DNA from: Solen grandis
Lineage: Eukaryota; Mollusca; Bivalvia; Adapedonta; Solenidae
Assembly: GCA_021229015.1 (NCBI GenBank)
Contig: CM037789.1
Location: 26,089,377 to 26,153,376, forward strand
Direction: 5' to 3'
Length of the DNA stretch: 64,000 nucleotides
A program made the translations under genes and the position numbers. Every line of letters begins with the position of its first letter. Positions within the stretch are counted from its first letter, which is position 1. Positions 55,520 through 64,000 of the stretch are shown here, piece by piece. The notes below the pieces were generated by a model, which did not search any database, was not told the DNA's origin, and saw nothing but the letters and a program-made list of their open reading frames with translations.

Positions 55520-56385
55520 TTCTCTTCCAAGGGGTACTCTTGTTCAAGCTCCGTCCTTAGGATAAATGAAATCTCAAAATCTAGAATAAAATTTTTATGT
55601 AGCTCAATAATGACATTATTACACCCAGAGTTGCATTTGGGTATTGTTGATGTAAATTAGAATGATATTCTTTTGCATGAATATAATTTCATCATATTTT
55701 GAGACAAAACCCCCAGATGACTGATATTCTGTTGATGGGACATTAAATGTATATAAACAACAAATGTGAATTGTTTTTCACTCCAAGGCCTTGTTTGCGC
55801 AGTGTATATATAATTTTACCAGAGGCATTTGGAGAGAGATGTAACTTAATCTACATTTTTCAAATGTAATTGCGTCTTTAGACATACCTAATAAGGTGTT
55901 TTCTGCATTACAATGTGATGCAAACAATGCAGCTTTATTTATTTTTAACTACAATATGATAAGTATACAAAAGCAAAGGGTTTAGTCATGGATGAAATGG
56001 AAAGCCATCTCTCTTAGTTCATGTTTATTGTCTCACGGCTAATTTCAATGTCTTTTAGGCCTAATTATTGGTATGATATGTAAATTTATGCTAAATGAAT
56101 GCAAGATTTTATTTCCCCCTAATGTCTGACATTAAAAGCATTATTTAGGCGGCTAGGTCATGGGGCGCTGTAGCTGTAGCTTAAAGATGCGCTTTGCGAA
56201 TTGAGGTGATGATAAACAAAACATGGTGTTTAAATGCGGAAAGTTGGATAGCTATAAACATGTGATTACATGGTGTATCCAGGGGGATGGAAGGCTGACA
56301 CCTCCAACTGGGAGACCACCCAACCATCAGGGTCAAGAGTCAAAGTCAAGTCTTGGTTGGTATCACATGGTTAAGGAAAAATTTA
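55520..56385. other. Unique DNA, possibly conserved non-coding
   Basis: A CpG-containing patch (56150-56240: GGCGGCTAGGTCATGGGGCG) lies in AT-rich DNA containing CTAATTATT and homeodomain-like motifs. No exon. The tail-like GATATTCTGTTGATGGGACA near 55721 hints at a decayed SINE 3' end. Confidence 0.35.
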
Positions 56386-56389
56386 AATA

Positions 56390-56655
56390 GGTTTTATGTC
56401 CCATCAATAGTATTTCCGGTCATTTGGAGACCACATCTATTTGAGACAATTATATAATGCTACCACACTGTTATCATGCCTGAGACCTGTGGCATGATAC
56501 TGTATACCAATTCAGATGATCCTGACACCAGGCATACCAGTCCTGGATCTACCGTTATATGCTGAGCTCCAAGCAATGGAATTCTAAACAGGAGCTGGGG
56601 ATCAAACCCAGGACCTCCAGTTGTCTAAGCACTCAGCTAACGCTACATTTGCTAG
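56390..56655 (-). mobile_element. SINE S2, near-complete, minus strand
   Basis: The minus strand gives the tRNA-like head (TTAGCTGAGTGCTTAGACAA, then GGAGGTCCTGGGTTTGATCC as B box), and GAGCTCAGCATATAACGG. It then shows the S2 body GGACTGGTATGCCTGGTGTC, ATGCCACAGGTCTCAGGCAT and ATACTATTGATGGGACATAA. Both the head and the 3' end are visible. Confidence 0.75.
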
Positions 56656-56659
56656 GAAA

Positions 56660-59050
56660 ACTTGTATTATATTGTTAGAGTATTGCAGACCTGAATCTGC
56701 CAGTAGGTCTTTCAGTGTGGTTAGGATTTACTGTGACTATATTTTCCATCATTGAGCTACAGGTGGTCACAGCTTTGACCACTAACCACAACAATATGCT
56801 GACTATTTGCTGCAATGAAGTTCATTACCTAATTTGGACATACATAAAAAATACATCTCTTGCAATTAGACATGACATCAGTGAAGTAATTTATTAGACA
56901 TGTAATTATTTGATTGCATCAATAACATTTATCATATTAGATGTACTGCATTTTAATTTAAATTTTAATTCTTAATACCAAGAGCCTCTGAAATATCACT
57001 ATATCTAAAGCAAGTGTCATCATCATGCTATGGTTGGGAGAATTTCACATTATCCCCCACCTTAAAAGTCATTAAAATGCCACATGTGTAATATAGCAAA
57101 ATTGACTGTAAGTAAATGTTAAGTTATCATATAAAAATTCTGTCTGACCCCTGAGGTAAGACAGTTTTTGTGTATCTCTGTAATAGATCGTTGTTATTTC
57201 ACGAGAGAGTTTTTCGCTAGAGAGTTTTAACTAATTTCAATTTGTACTTTAGATGCTGCAGTTAGGAGAGGGCTGATTATGTAAAATAGACGTTTGATTT
57301 TTTTTTTCGTTGATCATAATCCTATGGGAATATAGCTTTCATACAGTGATCTGGTCTCCAGCGCACACTCAGTAGATAGCGCGTCAGATTTTCCCACCTA
57401 CTGGCTGTCATACCATGATAAAGCAAAACACCGAGGGTACTAAAATGTTTTATTGCGGTATTATGAAATAGTTATTCATCTGTGACTGATAGCTGTTACA
57501 AAAGTATTTACATGTCATTTTAGTTGTCACTGAATTTCTGCACCTATAAAACACCTTTGTTTTGTATTGAAAAAATTGTGCCTGTTGTTCATTGTTGCCT
57601 AAAACATGCCATGTATGAAACTATCAACAGAATTTAATTTGCCATAAGGATATATGAACCATAGCAACAAAAAATCAATGCATTTTCTATAGTAAATCTA
57701 TAAGGATATTTATTCTTATATGTTTGGTGTCAACAGGCAATAGAAATTTTTATCTGTTTATGCAATTCATATATTTTAATGCATAAAGCTCTTTGAAATT
57801 CTGTTAAATGCATTAAATTACCATTTATAATTTAGTATGGCATTAAATATTAATACAAATAAAAGAAAAGGAAATTTAATTTAAAATAATGACTAGAATC
57901 TTTTCAAGGACGTCCGTGACATTTTAGATGGCTTGTTAAAAACAGTGAGGGAGCTAGGAAGGTCTCTCAGTTACAAGTGACGGCAGTGCGATTATGCAAA
58001 TTGCTCTCCGCAGGATTAAATGTGACTCCAGTGTTATGCAAACTGGCTCAGATGGCTTCCATCTGAAACCCAACATTCAGGGATGTACACTCAGGTTGAA
58101 TAAGGCAGTTGTAATGCTGTCATGAATTAATTAGTAAAAATTATATGAATCGTAAAGCAATACGCAAACTTGGTAGGTGTTAAGTGGATTCAGTGAAGGT
58201 CACTCATTTGAGATTATTGAAGAAATGAATCTCTCTCTTATACTTCCTAAGGCAAACCTCAAAGGTGTGCCTTTTACAAAACATCTGAAACTGAGATTTC
58301 TTCCTATGAATCATCTCAAATTCTATTTATTTGATATTTTGAGAAAATTAAGAATACATACAAATTATGTTGATACATGTCAATGAAATCACATTTGCAG
58401 TTTAAATTTCCTGAATTTTACTTCTGTAACAAGAAATCAAACCTTGGACACATTGGTTAGGTAGGTAACACTGTATTTCAGACGATTAACACATTTCAAA
58501 AATAATCCAGCAAACATAAATATAAATTAATATTATTTATATTATAAATATTATTTTCTTCACCACGCCATTTTCATTAGACATAAAAATAAGGTCATAA
58601 CAACACCATCACTTAGGTGTAATACATTTCACCCCATTACTGATCCCCTTTCAAGTTGTGCAGTAGCAAACAATTTTTAGGATGTTATGTGTTCATGTTT
58701 GCATAACAAATAAACAAACATTGGCAGAAGTTCTTACCTTGCAATATCTTTAGCTTGCATTTGGTTCTCCAGTGGTTGGAAAGGTTTTAATTCCATTACG
58801 TCTGCTCTGTGCATTGTTTTCTGTTTTAATTTTGGATTAGGGTTAGTGTAATCAATTCTGATAATATTTGACAAGTGTGACAGTTTGAAAGAGTTTAGTT
58901 TAAGTGAGTTTATAAATAATTAAAGAAGAAGAGCTCATTCACCTATTGAATGTAGGTCATGTGACTGTGCAGGGGTCAAAGGACACTGCAGGGCCATGTC
59001 AGTGGTTTCACGCCAAATTGGAAACAAATTTTTACAACTTGTACTTACTG
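56660..59050. other. AT-rich DNA with possible regulatory patches
   Basis: A CpG-rich patch at 57340-57410 (CCAGCGCACACTCAGTAGAT, AGCGCGTCAG) and the octamer pair at 57994-58043 stand out from AT-rich flanks. The interval 58490-58560 is extremely AT-rich and palindromic (ATTATTTATATTATAAATAT). No exon was recognised. Confidence 0.4.
57994..58043 (+). promoter_or_regulatory. Pair of POU octamer-like motifs
   Basis: ATGCAAAT (57994-58001), the exact consensus octamer for POU proteins, and ATGCAAAC (58036-58043) lie 42 bp apart in a relatively GC-rich patch (57905-58070). Function is inferred from the motif alone. Confidence 0.3.
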
Positions 59051-59054
59051 TTAT

Positions 59055-59165
59055 TGACAGTTCCAGGGTTGGACCAGTACTTTGTACTCTGGGAAGGGCA
59101 CTGAATGGTTACTGTCTCTAATGGGGCTCAAACACAACCCTCAGAACTGGGGTCATATAAGTTAC
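59055..59165 (-). mobile_element. SINE S1 fragment, minus strand
   Basis: TTCCAGGGTTGGACCAGTAC and TTTGTACTCTGGGAAGGGCA are the reverse complement of the S1 body. A decayed B box (GGGCTCAAACACAACC) follows on the plus strand. Confidence 0.55.
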
Positions 59166-59169
59166 TACA

Positions 59170-59980
59170 TTGTACTTTCTTAAGACAAGGGAAAAATATT
59201 CTTCAATGGTTTGATTTTAATAAATGTGAAGTTCTTTTAAATGACATTTAATTCCTTTGTATGATGTTGTTTCTGCTACATTCCATCACTTATGGATGTA
59301 ATGAATTATTATTTCATTTTTTTTTTTTTAATTTTGATGCAAATTTGCACCATATGAAAAAAAACACAAAAAAACATGGCAGGATTCATAGCCGTGTCAT
59401 TTATTGATTAGATTTTAAGTGTAGGAATGTGTTTGTTTCAGTGATATTAACATCAATTTTTCTGCTTGGCATTTTGTATTCATGATGAACAGGTTTCAAT
59501 GTACAAAGTTATTACCACATTGGAATGCACAAGTGATGGATTGTCCAGTTGAAAGTGAGGCTGGTTTTGTAAAACGCAAATGAGGCGGCTACAGTTTAAC
59601 ACCGCCTTGAAATACGACATCTTGTTTGTTTCACCCCTGCATTTGCTGATTATATGCATAGATGCTTGATGTTTGTTTTTTGTATTAGAATTCAGAAGGT
59701 CTACCTTTGTACATAAATGTATTTCTGCACTGTAATTTCCTTACCTCTTTTTTATTTTCCTACTTATGAAATAAAATTGACCTGTTTTTTTTTCTTTCTC
59801 TTTGCATCTCTGTTTCCCTCTGCCTGTTTCATTTTGCCTCTCTTTTTAAATCAACCTTTACTCCCCCTCTCTCTGACGTTCTCTCTCTCTCCCACTTGAA
59901 AAGCAATGTAAACCAAGACAAGAAAGGGTCCACTGCACCTTGACCGTAAAGTGCTCTTAAAGGCTAATAATTAACTCATA
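59170..59980. other. Low-complexity and unique DNA
   Basis: A pyrimidine-rich stretch at about 59740-59895 ends in CTCTCTCTCTCTC. The patch 59560-59640 has CpGs but no exon. Confidence 0.4.
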
Positions 59981-59984
59981 CTAC

Positions 59985-60167
59985 ACTAAATTTCTTAATT
60001 GGACTCAATGTCCTGTCTTCAATTTAGTCTGTTCCACATCAGTTTGGATTGCCCTGTTCATTGTTAATAGTGCAGACCATGATCACACTGCATGGACATG
60101 CAGGCTGATCATGGTCTACATTGGTCACAAAGGCAGTCACAAGTGGCCACAGCATTGTAAGTGTTAA
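59985..60167 (-). mobile_element. TTAA-type MITE, family C copy 2
   Basis: It ends GCATTGTAAGTGTTAA at 60167. The hairpin GCAGACCATGATCACACTGC, ATGGACATGCAGGC, TGATCATGGTCTACA lies near that end. Next to it ACAAAGGCAGTCACAAGTGG corresponds to GACTGCCTTTG of copy 1. The opposite end is AT-rich and uncertain. Confidence 0.65.
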
Positions 60168-60501
60168 CGATGATTGTATACAGGTTTCTTTCCAACTGCC
60201 ACTTGGTGAAGTTATCTTCCATTCAATAAAAAAATTTAGGATATGTTAAAGTACGATATGTGAATGAAGAGATAAGCCATGCCAGCTTAAGAAGTGTATA
60301 TCTGACTAATCATCTAAGAAGATTAGCATAAAAGCAGGCAATTAACAGAGATTTTCATATGTACTGTATTAACAGGTACTTAGAGCTGCAACATACATTC
60401 ACTATTTAATCAGCTAAACTTTCCAATAAATTTCTAAAGTTTCAAAGTAAGGCTTAAATCCATACATATCATGATATTGAGACTATGAAGCTGTGAGGAT
60501 A

Positions 60502-60748
60502 TTAACCCATTATCTCATGAATATTCATGTACAAGTTTATGACTTGGATGAATTTTAATTTACTGAATTTTAAATGGTATATGAAACAAAGAACTTTTTA
60601 TTTTTGCTTGTTGAAATTTACCTTTAGTACGTATGAACAAACCGAGGAGACCCTGATCAGATATTTATCCCCGGGAAGGAGATGTCTGACCTGGGTCTGC
60701 ACTGTTTGCCAGTGCATCAAATTGCGTCTATATGAGGGAAAGAGTTAA
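60502..60748 (-). mobile_element. TTAA-type MITE, family B copy 4
   Basis: Complete 247-bp copy between TTAA motifs: TTAACCCATTATCTCATG on the left and GAGGGAAAGAGTTAA on the right. The hairpin near the right end is ACCGAGGAGACCCTGATCAG with GGAGATGTCTGACCTGGGTC. The terminal stretch GTCTATATGAGGGAAAGAG with GTGCATCAAATTGC is shared with family A. Confidence 0.85.
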
Positions 60749-61249
60749 TTAATGATTTAATAAGTCTTATGCACATTTGATTTCAAACATATTCAAAATG
60801 TAGATAAGGATTAATATTGTATAGAAAGTATCCCCTAAATGGGTCTGGGGAACCTACACCTTTAAAAGAAAGCTTTAGCCAATCTCTTGTTGACCATGCA
60901 GACAAAAATCAGTGTTAGTTCAAGGCTTGGTAGATATTTGAGATAAAAGGAATGATCCCCGAAGGGATATGGTCAGGTGCATTGAAAATAAGTAGTGTGT
61001 AGGACTTGATTAACTGGTTGACCCTGCCAATACGCAGTCTGACTTAGAATTGTAAAATGTGCATTAACTTCTAGGTAAGGGCTATAGTTTTTGGAGTGGA
61101 TGGGGCGTGGGGGAAATGGGTGTATGTGGGTGCAGACTGTTTTGTAAACAAAAGTATGTGGGGAGAGAGAGTGTGTGAAACAGTAGACTTCTGCAGACAT
61201 AGTGATAAAAAGGTCAGTAATTGAATTAAAGGGGCACCTTGTCCAATGC

Positions 61250-61487
61250 TTAACCCCTTCCCTCATAGAGGATACCATGAAAAGACCTATGCGAACAGCA
61301 TAAAACCAGATCAGCCTGCGAGTAACTCGCAGGCTGATCAGGTTTTATGCTGTTCGCTGCTCCTCAGTGGTCTGGAAATGAGGACTTTGTAATTAAATTT
61401 GGTAAGGTTTGTGGTTTTCTGCAGATCAGGCTTTATGTGGTACCTATTGAGTGCATCAAAATGAGTCTATATGAGGGAAAGGGTTAA
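61250..61487 (-). mobile_element. TTAA-type MITE, family A copy 7
   Basis: Complete 238-bp copy with intact TTAA at both ends. The hairpin at 61291-61357 has arms of about 32 bases (GCGAACAGCATAAAACCAGA and TCAGCCTGCGAGT on the left; ACTCGCAGGCTGA and TCAGGTTTTATGCTGTTCGC on the right) that pair with almost no mismatch. It is the best representative of the family here. Confidence 0.93.
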
Positions 61488-61739
61488 TAATGGATGGGTC
61501 TTTGGAAAGAGTAAACTGAGGGAAAACAGAGAGATGATTGGAAATTACAGAAATCATTGAAAATTTACAGTTTCATAATTGATATGTTAAAAGATAGGTT
61601 GGTTTATATATCCTGCAGGTACCTCATGATATTCAAATTAATTATATCCAGTAACAAATTAATCAGTGAAAGTCTGTCCCTTTAAGACACATAAATAAGC
61701 AAGCTGTTACATAACACACTATCAGCTAATTGATAGTGC

Positions 61740-62137
61740 AGACTTACCTCCCCTTGTTTGTGTTTACCTGGCCCAGGTATACACATTATCTGCGCTTGAG
61801 TCGGCCCCTGACTTGGGACCTAGCCAGCCATGTGAAACAGTCTCGCCTTACCTTGTCACTGAGACTTTCAACCTATACTTAACAGTCTTGTTCAGGAAGG
61901 CTCGGATGGGAAATATTCAAGCGTGATTATTTTCCTCAAGAACTTTTTCAATAAGTTTCTTGGGATACTATTTTTTTTTCTGTCTGTGTCGGATTTGGAT
62001 TTAACTCTGTGTGTACAGGCTGTGAAGAACGTTGGTGTGTTAGTTTCTGTTTGTTTTGTGTATTGAAATATTTGGATTATTACATTACCTGTGTACTGGA
62101 TTGTATATGTATACGGTGATACAGTGAACATGCAAAG
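61740..62137 (+). other. Weak candidate leader exon
   Basis: A CpG-containing, GC-richer patch (61790-61910) is followed by sequence ending GTGAACATGCAAAG then GTGAGAAA, a good donor (GT at 62138-62139). The ATG at 62130 would give only eight coding bases, ending in phase 2, unlike exons A and B. It may be a non-coding first exon or chance. The start is not determined. Confidence 0.2.
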
Positions 62138-62700
62138 GTGAGAAAAACATGCTGTGTCAACTCCTTGTCAAATGTGTGTGTGTGCCAGGTAGTCATGCAT
62201 GCATTTCATGATTATTTTTTGTTGTTATAAATAGAATGCACAAATATTAACATGTGTTTGAAGTAAATAATAAAAATTCAACTATTCCAAGTTCACATCT
62301 ATATCTGACATCATTCTTGTAAATCAAGGGTAACAATCAAATTGAAAAAGGGTAATAAAATCAATGACATACAAGTCCAGTTCTTTGATCCGTTGGCTAG
62401 ATTTTGTTAACAATAAAAGATAAATAAATGTCAGTGTTGATCTGTGTCCAGATAAAACACGGTGTACACGGATAAAATTGAAAGGACGCTTGGTTTAATT
62501 GAAGTTCAGGGATGGTTTTAAACCCCACCTGTGAATTAAAGAACGGTCGTTATACAGGCGAGTTTTTGGAAGTCATTGCTGGTTTTGTGGTCTACTAATA
62601 AATTAAATATTATTACTTTACCTTGAATGGGTGATGATTTTGTTCAACTTAACACTAATTCCTGTCTTATACCACTTCCTTGAGCCTTGTGAATCTTAAA
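62138..62700. other. AT-rich DNA, nothing recognised
   Basis: No exon or known repeat found. Confidence 0.4.
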
Positions 62701-62714
62701 TGGGCTGTTTTGAT

Positions 62715-62805
62715 GAATTATTTTCCAGCAGGGATCAAGCTTGCAACCTTTCGATCCATAGACATTTAACAGTACCACTAGACAGTGGTACTGGTCCTAT
62801 ACAGT
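62715..62805 (-). mobile_element. tRNA-like SINE head, minus strand
   Basis: The minus strand reads CTGTCTAGTGGTACTGTTAA (A-box region), then CGAAAGGTTGCAAGCTTGAT and CCCTGC (B-box region). The following body is not clearly one of S1-S3. Confidence 0.45.
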
Positions 62806-62809
62806 ATTG

Positions 62810-63800
62810 TCAGGATGACATTTGTATTAATTATAACAGTTTAATGGCTTGGAGGTGGACTCCATACTGTAATGGTGTCACTGAAAGTGAGGGGATTTGA
62901 CTTTTATCATGACATTTCAAAATATTAGTGGGGGTGTGTGTGATTATGTTAAACTAGATTTAAGATGATAAAAGGGAAACACATACAAAGGATTTAAAAA
63001 CACTACCTTATATGATACACAAATGTAGGCATTCTACTGTTGTTGTACAATAAAGTGATCACAGCTTATCAAAAAATTGTCTTTGATGGTTCTTTCTTGG
63101 GGGTGATTATCAAATGGTATAATCCACAAGGAATAATATCATTTAACACCTGTTTCTGTTCATCGAAAAAACTACAACAGCAAAACAAGAACAACTTGAA
63201 ATGCCAAACATGGCTTTGATGCTATTTTGCATCTCTTGAAAGTATTCACCAGCCATGAAGCTATCTTTACCTCTATTACTCCGAAGCACGTATCATTAAA
63301 GACCAGCTACTGCGTATATATATCCTGTAAAGTATAGCTTTAAAAATCATAAATCAAGATTTGGACAGTTTCCAGTAATTTTTAGAGCATTTGACTGTTC
63401 TGGGCTATTAAATGAACATTTAATTCCATTAGGCAGTGTAGCGGGCCATGTAAGGGGTAGTGATTTTGTCAGTGTCACCTCTCCAATGTTACATTATTAA
63501 TGAGTTTAGTCGCTGTTCATCCATCAGCTACCGGCTCACGTGTTTGAAAACTGTCCAAGTCCTAAACCAGCAGCTAATAGACTAACTGTTTGAACATTTA
63601 TCACATCACCCACTGGTTCAAGACACTGGTATGTTGAGATTGCCTTTGGAGGGTCCTCATAATAATAAATGAGAGATTTTTTTTGCTATGTCATCCTTTT
63701 GGATGCAAAACATAAATAAGTATGACTCTTTTCTGCATTATTAATTTCAGTTCTCAGTTTAATTTAGTTCTTTTTCAGTCTTTACAACTCTATCTTTCTA
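62810..63800. other. Unique DNA, nothing recognised
   Basis: A GC-richer patch lies at 63430-63555 with CpGs and an ATTATTAATGAG core, possibly conserved non-coding. No exon was found. Confidence 0.35.
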
Positions 63801-63804
63801 AACC

Positions 63805-63985
63805 TTAATTTTGTTTCTCTCTCTCTCTCTCCACCTCCCTTTCTGCCTTTCCCCTCTCCTTTTTCTCTCTCTATCCCTTTTTCCTCCCACCTCTCCCTCC
63901 TCTCTTTCTCTTGTCTTCACCGTCTCTCCCCCCTTCTCTTTCTTTTTTTTCATCTCTCTTTCTCCCTGTCCTTCACATGCTCTGT
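63805..63985 (+). repeat. Polypyrimidine (CT-rich) tract
   Basis: About 180 bases almost entirely C and T with few purines, containing TCTCTCTCTCTCTC. It is low-complexity DNA. Confidence 0.85.
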
Positions 63986-64000
63986 GACCTATTTTGCCTT

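Noticed and set aside
7871..61487. CRISPR-like array from the recurring family A sequence
   Set aside because: Copies are kilobases apart, in both orientations, bounded by TTAA with terminal inverted repeats; this is an animal transposable element.

Overview
This window looks like a gene-poor, AT-rich stretch of a large animal genome. It probably lies within the introns and flanks of one long plus-strand gene. No open frame outside tandem repeats is long enough to be an intact gene. There are no bacterial operons, no complete transposase or reverse transcriptase, no rRNA or convincing tRNA gene, and no CRISPR array. The mix of tRNA-derived SINEs, TTAA-flanked non-autonomous DNA transposons and minisatellites suggests a marine invertebrate, most likely a bivalve mollusc. 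That assignment is inference; no gene in the window proves it. A 100-base run of N (13901-14000) marks an assembly gap.

Gene content: two short segments look like genuine first coding exons on the plus strand. One is at 35028-35138 (37 codons) and one at 53872-53955 (28 codons). Each has an ATG, an upstream in-frame stop and a following GT splice donor, and both end in phase 0, so they could be alternative N-termini spliced to one shared downstream exon outside the window. Weaker candidates are a 36-nt microexon (41722-41757), a non-coding or 5'UTR exon (1669-1879) and a leader exon ending at 62137. I could not identify the protein.

Mobile DNA: the most striking component is a set of 150-260 bp elements bounded by TTAA with CCCTTT-like termini, as expected for piggyBac-type MITEs. 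Family A (seven copies) carries an off-centre, nearly perfect 67-nt hairpin. Family B (at least four copies) shares a terminal segment of about 37 bp with A but has a different hairpin. Family C (two copies) has the same general design. A compact cluster of A and B copies lies at 16050-18194. Three tRNA-derived SINE families are also present. One copy at 54217-54435 has a perfect 14-bp target-site duplication.

Tandem repeats: a 19-bp x 27 minisatellite (35600-36111) and a 39-bp minisatellite of about 14 units (22411-22980) account for the longest open frames, which are artefacts of repeat length. Smaller arrays lie at 21283-21415, 36535-36601 and 55411-55514.

Possible regulatory DNA: a cluster of PBX/HOX/MEIS-type sites (54561-54690) lies about 600 bp beyond the second first-exon candidate. 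A pair of POU octamers (57994-58043) and several RFX X-box-like motifs are also visible. The rest of the window is unique AT-rich sequence in which I recognise nothing specific.
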